In this document: piece by piece, positions 1 to 7,593 of the stretch
How the letters are laid out: each line of letters begins with the position of its first letter
Numbering within the stretch: the stretch's first letter is position 1
DNA from: Paenochrobactrum glaciei
GTDB lineage: Bacteria > Pseudomonadota > Alphaproteobacteria > Rhizobiales > Rhizobiaceae
Length of the DNA stretch: 64,000 bases
Direction: 5' to 3'
Assembly (NCBI RefSeq): GCF_039522165.1
Contig: NZ_BAAADE010000001.1
Coordinates: 124,001 to 188,000, forward strand
Notes under the pieces: model-generated
What the model saw: the letters and a program-made list of their open reading frames with translations, nothing else
Database searches by the model: none
What the model was told of the DNA's origin: nothing
Position numbers and translations under genes: made by a program

Positions 1-394
1 GTACATAATGCACATAAGCACCAACAGCAAAGCGGGTGCCTGCCAAAATACCTTTGCCGGAAGCTACATAATCTGCGTCCAGACCAACAGCTTCAGCCAA
101 TTTCAGCCAGCGGCGGATGCCACCGCCTTCGTGCATACCGCCATCGTGATCTTCAATGCGTGAACGCCACGCACGGCGCATGTTCACATCCTCACAGCGC
201 GACAGAAATGCTGCATCCTTCATCGGAATGCTGCTCTGATAGCAATAGCGGTTGATCACCCATGCACGCACTTCCGTGATGGTGCTTTCACCGCCATGCA
301 AGCGCACATGAAACGGATGCTTGTCATGATAACGCTCCTGCCCGATTGCCAGCAGCCTTGCGTGAAAATCTTCTTTGCTTGCAGCCGGTTTCAT
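1..394 (-). CDS. pqqC: Pyrroloquinoline-quinone synthase PqqC (3' part cut off by window edge)
   Basis: Only the first 131 codons are in the window; the gene continues past base 1. PqqC is the cofactorless oxidase that catalyses the last step of PQQ synthesis, an oxygen-dependent ring closure and eight-electron oxidation. The visible N-terminus carries the family's HPFH segment (residues 26-29), a stretch with NRYCYQ, and an HDGG-containing helix typical of the TENA/PqqC all-helical fold. Its ATG shares four bases (ATGA) with the pqqB stop, so it should be translationally coupled to pqqB in one minus-strand pqqABC transcript. PqqD and PqqE would be expected beyond the left edge. Confidence 0.93.
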   Translation of the reverse strand, partial: MKPAASKEDFHARLLAIGQERYHDKHPFHVRLHGGESTITEVRAWVINRYCYQSSIPMKDAAFLSRCEDVNMRRAWRSRIEDHDGGMHEGGGIRRWLKLAEAVGLDADYVASGKGILAGTRFAVGAYVHYV

Positions 395-1296
395 AGACAA
401 ATCTCCTTGCCGTCAAAGGCAATTTCAAACCCGCTGTCTTCGACAAGTTTGCGCTCTGCGCCATCGCGCCAGACCGGGTTTGTATTATTAAGGTGGACGT
501 AAACTTTACGGGTGACAGCGACATCGCCCAAAATCTTCAGGCTGCCATCATCACCGGAAATCGAAATATGCCCCATCCGCTTGCCGGTTTTTACACCAGT
601 GCCGGATTGCAGCATTTCATCATCACTGAACAAAGTGCCGTCAAAATAAAGAATATCGGCACCGTCAATGCGTTTTAAAAGATCATCGCGCACAACCGCA
701 CAGCCCGGAATATAATAAATCCGATGGTCATCCGTCAGCATTTCAACACCAACGGTTTGCTCGCCTTCCAATTCCGTATCAACGTGCTCCCCCTCCATAA
801 AGAGAGGCACCTTACCCGGAACGGCAAAAAGCTTGGCAGTAATGCCCGGTACGAGCGTAAAACTCTCGTTAAGTGCAATAATTTCCTGTGTTACGAAAGC
901 AGGATCAAGCGCACGGAAAATCGGATTTTCAGCAATAACATCGCGGATAGCCGCCGTCATCACCAAACGGAAAGCTTGTTTCTCACGCAGGGTCAAAAGC
1001 CCGGCAATGTGATCCAGATCGCCATTGGTGAGAAGCACGGTCTTAACCGGATTATCACGTAAGCTGCGCGGATGCAGTGCAGGCGTATCAATCAATTGCT
1101 GCCTGATATCAGGAGAAGCATTGAGAAGCGCCCAGTTTTCACCGTCAGATGTTACCGCGAGTGAGGATTGTGTTTGTGGAGGAATTCCCTCTCCTGAGGG
1201 CAAGCGCGCTAACCGGCAATTTTCGCAGCCGCAATTCCATTGAGGGAGGCCGCCGCCAGCAGCGGCCCCGATCACGATCGAACGAAACGTCGTCAT
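391..1296 (-). CDS. pqqB: PQQ biosynthesis protein PqqB
   Basis: A 301-residue metallo-beta-lactamase-fold protein of usual PqqB length, proposed to hydroxylate a tyrosine of the excised Glu-Tyr intermediate in PQQ synthesis. An N-terminal CxCxxC cluster (about residues 22-27) matches the structural zinc site of PqqB, and the DxDH metal motif lies near residues 93-96 in a TNGDLDH context. I chose the ATG at 1296; a TTG two codons upstream (1302) is also open, but neither has a Shine-Dalgarno sequence at normal distance. The good ribosome site upstream instead serves a six-codon ORF ending 2 bases before this ATG, so coupled initiation is likely. Its stop overlaps the pqqC start. Confidence 0.95.
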   Translation of the reverse strand: MTTFRSIVIGAAAGGGLPQWNCGCENCRLARLPSGEGIPPQTQSSLAVTSDGENWALLNASPDIRQQLIDTPALHPRSLRDNPVKTVLLTNGDLDHIAGLLTLREKQAFRLVMTAAIRDVIAENPIFRALDPAFVTQEIIALNESFTLVPGITAKLFAVPGKVPLFMEGEHVDTELEGEQTVGVEMLTDDHRIYYIPGCAVVRDDLLKRIDGADILYFDGTLFSDDEMLQSGTGVKTGKRMGHISISGDDGSLKILGDVAVTRKVYVHLNNTNPVWRDGAERKLVEDSGFEIAFDGKEICL

Positions 1297-1298
1297 GA

Positions 1299-1319
1299 TC
1301 AAATTTCAATGCTTAACAT
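1299..1319 (-). CDS. Six-codon leader ORF between pqqA and pqqB
   Basis: On the minus strand an AGGAGAG ribosome site (1329-1335) lies 9 bases before an ATG at 1319 that opens a six-residue reading frame, MLSIEI, ending in TGA at 1299-1301. pqqB starts 2 bases later. No comparable ribosome site stands in front of pqqB. The simplest reading is that ribosomes load here after pqqA and reinitiate at pqqB. This is inferred from layout only; the peptide may have no function of its own. Confidence 0.4.
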   Translation of the reverse strand: MLSIEI

Positions 1320-1340
1320 TGAGAATTTCTCTCCTGTTAC

Positions 1341-1445
1341 TTAGAACAGAACTGGTTCATCACCGTCACCGGCTGCATAACGGCAGATTTCCATTGCGCA
1401 GCTGACTTCAACAAACAGAGGTGCATGCCAAGACATGTTTTTCAT
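1341..1445 (-). CDS. pqqA: PQQ precursor peptide PqqA
   Basis: A 34-residue ORF directly upstream of pqqB. PqqA is the ribosomal peptide whose conserved Glu and Tyr are cross-linked by PqqE and become the PQQ skeleton. The WxAP segment near the N-terminus (SWHAP, residues 5-9) and the E-x3-Y pair, Glu19 and Tyr23 in MEICRY, match family features; the tail is acidic (GDGDEPVLF). The ATG at 1445 has only a weak GATGGG ahead of it; the Met at codon 4 is an alternative start giving 31 residues. Two cysteines (16 and 21) are present, one between the cross-linked residues, which is uncommon as far as I know. It is the first gene of the pqq operon. Confidence 0.85.
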   Translation of the reverse strand: MKNMSWHAPLFVEVSCAMEICRYAAGDGDEPVLF

Positions 1446-1739
1446 CCCATCTAAATTAACAAACATAGGTAGTACACCTTTATATTAAAGGACTTACGCT
1501 TTTTTAGAAAGTGCTGTTTCAAGTCTTTTTTAGCCTTCCACACACATAAGCGTGAAAAAGCAGCCCTCCTTATGAGCAATCAGCATGCAGCTATGATTTA
1601 TTGCACTGATTAATTGTGGACTTTAGCAATAATGATAATTGTACCGGCGCAACTTATTATTAGTGTCGGATAATCATGCTATCAGCCGATATTACTCAGC
1701 TTACAAAACAACACAGGCGCATCAGGAGGCGCAACTCAA
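1446..1739. other. Divergent intergenic region between pqqA and the DUF4282 gene
   Basis: This 294-base AT-rich spacer separates the minus-strand pqq operon from a plus-strand gene, so both promoters should lie here. I see no convincing consensus promoter for either; a TAATAT at about 1479-1486 (minus strand) is a possible pqqA -10 element but its -35 is poor. The ribosome site AGGAGG at 1724-1729 belongs to the plus-strand gene. No coding frame or strong hairpin is visible. Confidence 0.5.
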
Positions 1740-2018
1740 TTGAATATTCAAGATATGACCAGCTTTGATAAATTTCTGACCCCAACCCTTATCAAGGTTG
1801 TTTACTGGATCGGTAATGCCGGTATCGCGCTTATTTCGCTAATGATGATCCTCTCAGCATTCAGCTATATGGGTCGCGGCGTTGTGCAGGTTCTGGGCGC
1901 GATTGTATTTTTCGTTGTTGGTCTAATTTTCTGGCGCGTGATGTGCGAAGGTATCATGCTTTCCTTCCGCATTTATGATCGTCTGACTGAAATCAGAGAT
2001 CGTCTGCCACGCAATTAA
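1740..2018 (+). CDS. DUF4282 family small membrane protein
   Basis: A 92-residue protein with two hydrophobic segments (about residues 18-42 and 48-72) and a charged C-terminus (RIYDRLTEIRDRL). The pattern FLTPxxIKVxYWxG near the N-terminus and LIFWRVxCE followed by FRIYxxLxEIR is that of the DUF4282 family, whose function is unknown. The start is probably the TTG at 1740, since a perfect AGGAGG lies at 1724-1729 with a 10-base spacer; the first in-frame ATG is at codon 6. It stands alone and is followed by a long perfect inverted repeat. Confidence 0.8.
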   Translation: MNIQDMTSFDKFLTPTLIKVVYWIGNAGIALISLMMILSAFSYMGRGVVQVLGAIVFFVVGLIFWRVMCEGIMLSFRIYDRLTEIRDRLPRN

Positions 2019-2028
2019 TCAGTTACAG

Positions 2029-2076
2029 CAACAGTTGGTGACAAGGTTTAGAATTAATTCTTGTCACCAACTGTTG
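2029..2076. repeat. 17-bp perfect inverted repeat after the DUF4282 gene
   Basis: Bases 2029-2045 and 2060-2076 are exact reverse complements (17 pairs) around a 14-base AT-rich loop. It begins 10 bases after the DUF4282 stop codon, where a terminator would be expected, but no run of T follows. It could act as an RNA-stabilising hairpin or a weak terminator. Confidence 0.7.
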
Positions 2077-2244
2077 ATCATCAATTAATCTTATATTTTA
2101 CCAGCAAACACTTTCGTTTATCGCCCGTCCGCACCATCTATGACAAAACGGCTTGAATATCGTCAGCTGTGACGCAATAAGCATTCAAACCAATCCTCTA
2201 AGCACATGCGCTGATAAAGACGTGAATGAAAAGAACGGCATAAT

Positions 2245-2793
2245 ATGAAAGTTAAAGACGTCGAAATTCTCATTATCCCCGGCTATACCAATTCCGGCCC
2301 TGACCATTGGCAGTCCCGTTGGGAGCAAAGGCTTTCCACCGCGCGCCGCGTCGAGCAAAAAGAATGGTCAAAGCCGGTTCGTGAAGACTGGGTTGAAGAA
2401 ATCGTTAAGGCTGTGGAAGCTGCCGAAAAGCCGGTTGTGCTGGTTGCGCATTCGCTTGGCGTGGCTGCAGCTATTCACGCTATTCCACAGATCAAAGACA
2501 AGGTCGTCGGTGCGTTTTTTGTAGCACCTCCGGATGTCGCTAACGAAAATATTCGCCCGCGCCACCTGATGACATTCGGCCCTTATCCGCGTGAACGTCT
2601 GCCCTTCCCGACATTGGTTGTCGTCAGCCGCAATGATCCGTTTTCGGATTATGAAACGGCTGAAGCGATCGTCAATGATTGGGGCGCATTACTGCTGGAT
2701 GCCGGTGAAGCCGGCCACCTGAATACAGATAGCGGCCACGGCCCTTGGCCGGAAGGATCAATGGTTTTTGCCCAATTCCTAAATCAAATCTAA
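2245..2793 (+). CDS. RBBP9/YdeN-family alpha/beta hydrolase
   Basis: A 182-residue single-domain serine hydrolase. It opens with IIPGYTNSGPDHWQSRWE, the signature of the RBBP9/YdeN family, and has the nucleophile elbow AHSLG (Ser at about residue 75). The candidate catalytic Asp is in SRNDPFS near residue 131 and the His in AGHLN near residue 153. The natural substrate of these cytosolic hydrolases is generally unknown. It lies alone on the plus strand, converging with the DUF1489 gene; the short gap between them holds a small tandem duplication. Confidence 0.88.
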   Translation: MKVKDVEILIIPGYTNSGPDHWQSRWEQRLSTARRVEQKEWSKPVREDWVEEIVKAVEAAEKPVVLVAHSLGVAAAIHAIPQIKDKVVGAFFVAPPDVANENIRPRHLMTFGPYPRERLPFPTLVVVSRNDPFSDYETAEAIVNDWGALLLDAGEAGHLNTDSGHGPWPEGSMVFAQFLNQI

Positions 2794-2794
2794 T

Positions 2795-2821
2795 CGGGCA
2801 GATTTAACCGGGCAAATTTAA
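2795..2821. repeat. Short tandem duplication after the hydrolase stop codon
   Basis: Two 13-base units (2795-2807 and 2809-2821) differ at one position and repeat with a 14-base period directly after the hydrolase stop. Each unit ends in TTTAA. It resembles, at smaller scale, the duplications at gene ends in the nuo operon. Confidence 0.6.
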
Positions 2822-2830
2822 TTTGGTGAA

Positions 2831-3268
2831 TTAAAGCAAACCAAGCTCTGCCAGCTCTCGTCTGAGTTCTGCTGGCAGGGCTGCACGACCGCTTTTACCG
2901 GCAGCCTCATCCAATGGCGCATCTTCAGCACTTAAATAGCGCCAGCCCTGAAATGCACGACGCGGCTGCCATTCTGTCGGGATAATTTTCGGCTCCAGCA
3001 CCAGATGGCAGCGGTTAATGCCTTCATCATCAGTAAATGTACGAATTTCCAGCAAACGCTGACGACACTGAATATTGCCTTTAATCACCCAATAAAGCGA
3101 ACCGCCAGCAAGCAGCTCCTCCACACGCTTGGGAACCATACGCGTGGTGTGAAACTGCTCCGGCAGCAAGCCAGCTGCGCGCTTTTCTTCCAGCCGGAAA
3201 TCAATCCACGCCGCAAGCGTTTCGATACTGTCGCAGCCGACACATAATTTAACCAGATTTAATGCCAT
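2831..3268 (-). CDS. DUF1489 family protein
   Basis: A 145-residue protein matching the alphaproteobacterial DUF1489 family: N-terminal LVKLCVGCDSIETL, central HTTRMVPKRVEELLxGGSLYWVIKG, and a C-terminal RRAFQGWRYL segment. The family has no established function; it is typical of Hyphomicrobiales. The two cysteines near the start (about residues 9 and 12, CVGC) form a CxxC that could bind metal, which is only a guess. No membrane segment or signal peptide is seen. It lies 42 bases downstream of no other minus-strand gene and is probably transcribed alone. Confidence 0.85.
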   Translation of the reverse strand: MALNLVKLCVGCDSIETLAAWIDFRLEEKRAAGLLPEQFHTTRMVPKRVEELLAGGSLYWVIKGNIQCRQRLLEIRTFTDDEGINRCHLVLEPKIIPTEWQPRRAFQGWRYLSAEDAPLDEAAGKSGRAALPAELRRELAELGLL

Positions 3269-3310
3269 ATCGTCAGTCTATCTGCTCATTACGATGATCG
3301 CAATTGAGGC

Positions 3311-4714
3311 TTAGCACTCCACCACATTAACAGCCAAACCACCAAGACTGGTTTCTTTATAGCGCTCATTCATATCATTGCCGGTCTGACGCATGGTTTC
3401 AATACAGGCATCAAGCGGCACAAAATGCTTGCCATCGCCCTTCATCGCCAATGAGGCAGCCGTCACGGCTTTGACCGCACCAAGCGCATTGCGCTCAATG
3501 CATGGCACCTGCACAAGACCCGCAACCGGATCGCATGTCATGCCAAGATGATGCTCAAGCGCGATTTCCGCGGCATTTTCAATCTGTTGAGGCGTGCCGC
3601 CCATCACGGCTGCCATACCCGCTGCTGCCATCGCGGAGGCAGAGCCCACCTCACCCTGACAACCAACTTCAGCCCCTGAAATTGATGCATTATGCTTGAT
3701 AATGCCGCCAACGGCTGCGGAAGTGAGCAGGAAATCGCGAATGTCTTTTTCCGTTGCATCTTCATGGAAATGCAGGAAATAGCGCAGCACTGCCGGAACA
3801 ACACCCGCAGCACCATTGGTTGGCGCAGTCACCACACGGCTGCCGGAGGCGTTTTCCTCGTTAACAGCCATTGCATAAACCGAAAGCCAGTCATTAGCGA
3901 GAAGCGGATTATGGCGGTTGTTACGCCATTCATCCTGCAATTTATCATTAATGTGGCGGGCACGGCGCGGCACATTCAAGCCACCCGGCATGATGCCTTC
4001 ATTATTTAAACCGCGATCAATACAGGAGCGCATCGCGCCCCATATTTTATCAAGCCCCGCATCAAGCTCTTCAGCCGACATGCGGGTTTCTTCATTTTTG
4101 CGCTTCATCTCAGCAATGGACAAGCCGCTCTTATCCGCCATTTTGAGCATTTCTGCCGCATTGTTAAACGGATAAGGCACATTGCTTGGCGCGGCTTTTT
4201 TGCCCTTAGAGCTTTTCATTTGTTCAAGCTCTTCAGCAGTCACAACAAAGCCACCACCCACCGAATAATAAATCCGGCGCAGCAAAACACGGTCGTTTTT
4301 ATCCAGCGCTTCAAAAGCCATACCATTAGCATGACCTGGCAGCGGAATTTTACGCTCCAGCACCAGATCAACCGCCGGATCAAAAGCATAGACCGGATGG
4401 CCGGGCGCATTCAGCTTTTTCTCTTTTTTGACACGCTGAAGCTGGGCTTCCATCTCGTCAGGATCGATCTGATCCGGCACATTGCCGCAAAGCCCCAAAA
4501 TCACCGCGCGGTCGGTTGCGTGACCAACGCCCGTGAAAGCAAGCGAGCCATGCATATAGGCTTTCAGGCGATGAACTTTTGTTTGAGTCGGCCGCGGCCA
4601 CTCTCCGTCGCGCACCTCGAGCAAAAACATATTCGCAGCCGTCATCGGCCCCATTGTATGGGAGCTGGACGGGCCAATGCCGATTTTATAAAGATCAAAG
4701 ACGGATAAAAACAT
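3311..4714 (-). CDS. sdaA: L-serine ammonia-lyase (iron-sulfur, single-chain)
   Basis: A 467-residue enzyme that deaminates L-serine to pyruvate and ammonia. It has the N-terminal beta domain starting SVFDLYKIGIGPSSSHTMGP and the C-terminal alpha domain; the three cysteines expected to hold the [4Fe-4S] cluster are seen at about residues 352 (GCQGEVG), 394 (TCDPVAG) and 405 (VPCIERNA). The length equals that of the one-chain SdaA type, in contrast to two-subunit enzymes. An upstream TTG (4717) is open, but the ATG at 4714 is preferred. No neighbour suggests a specific regulation; the gene seems monocistronic. Confidence 0.95.
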   Translation of the reverse strand: MFLSVFDLYKIGIGPSSSHTMGPMTAANMFLLEVRDGEWPRPTQTKVHRLKAYMHGSLAFTGVGHATDRAVILGLCGNVPDQIDPDEMEAQLQRVKKEKKLNAPGHPVYAFDPAVDLVLERKIPLPGHANGMAFEALDKNDRVLLRRIYYSVGGGFVVTAEELEQMKSSKGKKAAPSNVPYPFNNAAEMLKMADKSGLSIAEMKRKNEETRMSAEELDAGLDKIWGAMRSCIDRGLNNEGIMPGGLNVPRRARHINDKLQDEWRNNRHNPLLANDWLSVYAMAVNEENASGSRVVTAPTNGAAGVVPAVLRYFLHFHEDATEKDIRDFLLTSAAVGGIIKHNASISGAEVGCQGEVGSASAMAAAGMAAVMGGTPQQIENAAEIALEHHLGMTCDPVAGLVQVPCIERNALGAVKAVTAASLAMKGDGKHFVPLDACIETMRQTGNDMNERYKETSLGGLAVNVVEC

Positions 4715-4792
4715 CAATAATGCCCAGAAAATTCGTAACTTAGCTACAGATGAGATGCATCACGCCGCACTTCAAGCATGGCACATGCATTA

Positions 4793-5614
4793 TCATGACC
4801 ATAAAGTCGCTTTGATGGCATGCCAGCTTTCTTGATCCGGCGCAACGATCAAACCGCCATCAACATGCTGCGGCAGATAGTTGCTTCCATCAAAGCGCGC
4901 TGCATAGCCGCCAGCCTCGGCATGGATCAGTGAACCAGCCAAATGATCCCAAGGCATCAGCTTGTTATAAACGGCAAAATGCGCGTGGCCGTCAGCCAGC
5001 AAACGATATTCGTGCGCCGCACAACGATAGCCGATCTGCGACATGAATTTGGCCTGATTACCGGCAATTTTTGAGCGCAGCGGCTCCTGCATATATTGCC
5101 AGGAAACAGAGCCCAGCATCTGCGATACATCTTTAGCCGCCGCCACTTTAAGCGCGCGGTGATGGCCAGCCTGCACATGATAGGCACCGCCACCGCGAAC
5201 CGCCATGATATAATCCTGCCCCATCGGGTCATAGATAATACCGGCAACCGTTTCACCCTTTGCCAGCACCGACATCATCACGCCGAAAAGCGGAACCCCT
5301 GAGGCGAAATTATAGGTACCATCAACCGGATCAATGACAAAAGCCAGATCCGCATCATGCAAACTTTCAAGCTGCGCCGTACCAGCTGAAACGGCCTCTT
5401 CACCCAAAACAATCGCGTCGGGATATTTTTCGCTCAGCACGCGGGTGATATATTTTTCCGCATTAATATCGGCTTCGGTTACAAGGTCATAGGCTGTGGT
5501 TTTTTGTTTGATATCACCGGCATCAAGTTTGCGGAAACGCGGCATAATTTCAGCCTTTGCGGCATCCGCCAAAACACCTGCTAACCAATCAATTTCATTC
5601 TCGTTAAACGTCAC
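4793..5614 (-). CDS. Inositol monophosphatase family phosphatase (possibly histidinol-phosphatase)
   Basis: A 273-residue magnesium-dependent phosphatase of the inositol monophosphatase superfamily. Metal-binding motifs are intact: GEE near residues 71-73, DPVDGT near 95-100 and PWDHLAG near 221-227. In alphaproteobacteria such proteins can be HisN histidinol-phosphatase, SuhB-like or CysQ-like; sequence alone does not let me choose. It starts shortly after the ttcA stop on the same strand, so it is likely co-transcribed with ttcA. Two GTG starts compete (5623 and 5614); the second is preferred because AAAGGG lies 8 bases upstream of it but abuts the first. Confidence 0.85.
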   Translation of the reverse strand: MTFNENEIDWLAGVLADAAKAEIMPRFRKLDAGDIKQKTTAYDLVTEADINAEKYITRVLSEKYPDAIVLGEEAVSAGTAQLESLHDADLAFVIDPVDGTYNFASGVPLFGVMMSVLAKGETVAGIIYDPMGQDYIMAVRGGGAYHVQAGHHRALKVAAAKDVSQMLGSVSWQYMQEPLRSKIAGNQAKFMSQIGYRCAAHEYRLLADGHAHFAVYNKLMPWDHLAGSLIHAEAGGYAARFDGSNYLPQHVDGGLIVAPDQESWHAIKATLWS

Positions 5615-5628
5615 AGCCCTCACCCTTT

Positions 5629-6507
5629 TTATTTATCCGAAGATATCATTAATCCTGCAAAATCAAACAAGTTACGATCCAGCATATGGCTTGGGCGAAT
5701 ATTACCCAATGCCCTGATCATCGTTTCTTTACGCCCCGGCATCCGCTTTTCAATGTCGGTCAGCATAGCCTTCATCGCATTGCGTTGTAAGCCATCCTGC
5801 GAACCGCACAAATCACACGGAATGATCGGAAATTGCATCAGATCGGCAAATTTGACCAGATCTTCTTCTGCGACATAAGAGAACGGCCGCAGCACTTTCA
5901 AATCACCTTCATCATTAACGAGTTTCGGCGGCATCGAAGCCAGCCGTCCACCATGAAACAAGTTCATGAAGAAGGTTTCGAGAATATCTTCGCGGTGATG
6001 GCCAAGCACCAATGCGCTACAGCCTTCTTCACGCGCCACACGGTAAAGATTGCCGCGGCGCAGACGTGAGCAAAGCGCGCAATAAGTCTGGTTTTCAGGC
6101 ACTTTATCGGTGACGATCGAATAGGTATCCTGATATTCAATCCGGTGCGCGATACCATATTTATTGAGGAAATCCGGCAGAATATGCTTAGGGAAATTCG
6201 GCTGTCCCTGATCGAGATTGCAAGCCAGAATATCGACAGGCAACAGCCCGCGCCATTTCAGCTCCAGCAATACCGCCAAGAGTGCATAAGAATCCTTACC
6301 GCCTGAAAGGCCGACCAGCCAACGCTCACCCGGCGTCACCATGGAAAAATCATCCAAAGACTGACGCGTCAGACGCAGCAATCTTTTGCGCAACTTGTTG
6401 AATTCAACTGTCGAGGGAATATCGCGGAACAGCGGATGACATCCGTCTGCCGATACACTTTCATCGGTTACATCTGTGTCGCTTATCAGGGTTTCAACGG
6501 CGCTCAT
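5629..6507 (-). CDS. ttcA: tRNA 2-thiocytidine(32) synthetase TtcA
   Basis: A 292-residue ATP-dependent enzyme that thiolates cytidine 32 in certain tRNAs using an iron-sulfur cluster. The PP-loop SGGKDS lies near residues 68-73; cluster cysteines are in YCALCSRLRRG (about 143 and 146) and PCDLCGSQDG (about 231 and 234). The ATG at 6507 is preferred because AAGAGG lies just upstream; an in-frame ATG at 6537 adds 10 residues but sits against the rpsD terminator hairpin with no ribosome site. It leads a two-gene unit with the phosphatase gene. Confidence 0.93.
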   Translation of the reverse strand: MSAVETLISDTDVTDESVSADGCHPLFRDIPSTVEFNKLRKRLLRLTRQSLDDFSMVTPGERWLVGLSGGKDSYALLAVLLELKWRGLLPVDILACNLDQGQPNFPKHILPDFLNKYGIAHRIEYQDTYSIVTDKVPENQTYCALCSRLRRGNLYRVAREEGCSALVLGHHREDILETFFMNLFHGGRLASMPPKLVNDEGDLKVLRPFSYVAEEDLVKFADLMQFPIIPCDLCGSQDGLQRNAMKAMLTDIEKRMPGRKETMIRALGNIRPSHMLDRNLFDFAGLMISSDK

Positions 6508-6539
6508 TTCCGGCCTCTTATTGTTCGCCACTCTCATAC

Positions 6540-6579
6540 AAAAAAGCCGCCCGATGGTAAACCTTCGGGCGGCTTTTTT
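6540..6579 (-). terminator. Rho-independent terminator of rpsD
   Basis: A 9-bp GC-rich stem (6546-6554 with 6565-6573) is flanked by A and T runs on both sides, so on the minus strand it ends in TTTTTT about 25 bases after the rpsD stop codon. It lies immediately before ttcA. Confidence 0.9.
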
Positions 6580-6602
6580 AAGTTCTTAAATTCTAATTCA
6601 GA

Positions 6603-7220
6603 TTAACGTGAATAGAATTCGACAACCAGATTTGGTTCCATCTGAACTGCGTAAGGTACGTCAGCAAGGGTTGGAACACGAGCAAAAGTTGCAACCATTT
6701 TGTTGTGGTCAACTTCTACATAATCAGGAACATCACGTTCAGCCAGCTGAACAGCTTCGAGAACGATCACGAGCTGCTTTGACTTTTCGCGAACTTCAAT
6801 CACGTCACCGGCTTTAGCGCGGTATGACTGAATGTTTACGCGACGGCCGTTTACGTTAACGTGACCGTGGTTGATGAACTGACGTGCAGCAAAAATTGTC
6901 GGAACAAATTTTGCACGGTAAACGATCGCATCCAGACGGGATTCCAGCAAGCCGATGAGGTTTTCACCGGTATCGCCTTTACGACGAGCGGCTTCTTCAT
7001 AGGTTTTGCGGAACTGCTTTTCGGAAATATCACCGTAGAAGCCTTTGAGCTTCTGCTTGGCGCGCAGCTGCACGCCGTAGTCAGACAGCTTACCCTTACG
7101 GCGCTGACCGTGCTGACCTGGGCCGTATTCACGACGGTTTACCGGGGATTTAGGACGACCCCAGATGTTTTCGCCGAGACGACGGTCAATTTTATACTTG
7201 GAAGCTTCGCGCTTACTCAT
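6603..7220 (-). CDS. rpsD: 30S ribosomal protein S4 (bS4/uS4)
   Basis: A 205-residue S4 protein, the length usual for Hyphomicrobiales. It starts MSKREASKYKIDRRLGENIW, has the basic GPGQHGQRRKGKLSD region, the S4 RNA-binding domain (RLDAIVYRAKFVPTIFAARQFINHGHV) and the ending VVEFYSR. S4 binds 16S rRNA and nucleates 30S assembly. The ATG at 7220 follows AAGGAA at the right distance; the frame stays open 18 codons further up, but that extension is not S4-like. The gene stands alone with its own promoter, a leader of about 180 bases and a terminator. Confidence 0.98.
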   Translation of the reverse strand: MSKREASKYKIDRRLGENIWGRPKSPVNRREYGPGQHGQRRKGKLSDYGVQLRAKQKLKGFYGDISEKQFRKTYEEAARRKGDTGENLIGLLESRLDAIVYRAKFVPTIFAARQFINHGHVNVNGRRVNIQSYRAKAGDVIEVREKSKQLVIVLEAVQLAERDVPDYVEVDHNKMVATFARVPTLADVPYAVQMEPNLVVEFYSR

Positions 7221-7403
7221 CGCATTTCCTTCAACATAAACAAAGTGGTATCCGCTTTGACAAGAAGATACCAATTCAGGAAACGCGCCCTCCTCTGTTT
7301 TTGAATTTCAAAAACTGACAGGACAAAGCGCGCAAGCAATGCGTCTTTATCCACGGGACACGTTGTGAAACACGAGAATCCGAGATACTCATGTTGAGCG
7401 GGC
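7221..7403 (-). other. Long untranslated leader of rpsD
   Basis: About 180 bases lie between the likely -10 element and the rpsD start. The stretch holds a palindrome, GTTTTTGAA-T-TTCAAAAAC near 7302-7320, flanked by partly complementary GC-rich arms. S4 represses its own mRNA in several bacteria, so an autoregulatory structure is possible here but not shown. Confidence 0.4.
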
Positions 7404-7432
7404 TTTTAGTCTTGATAGGGCTGGTTTGTCAA
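7404..7432 (-). promoter_or_regulatory. Likely housekeeping promoter of rpsD
   Basis: On the minus strand a perfect TTGACA (7427-7432) is followed after exactly 17 bases by CTAAAA (7404-7409). It is the best sigma-70-like promoter in the gap and points to rpsD. Confidence 0.65.
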
Positions 7433-7593
7433 GGTGACACTGAATTATCTTCAACCTTAACGGCTCTACTTATGAGCAAGCAAATTCAGTCAACACCACT
7501 TGCCACGGGCAACGACTTAAAAAAAGCACAATTTGCGCTCTCATTATACCGGTAATTTAATTTATATTATCATTTCCTATAAGGATTTTCTCA

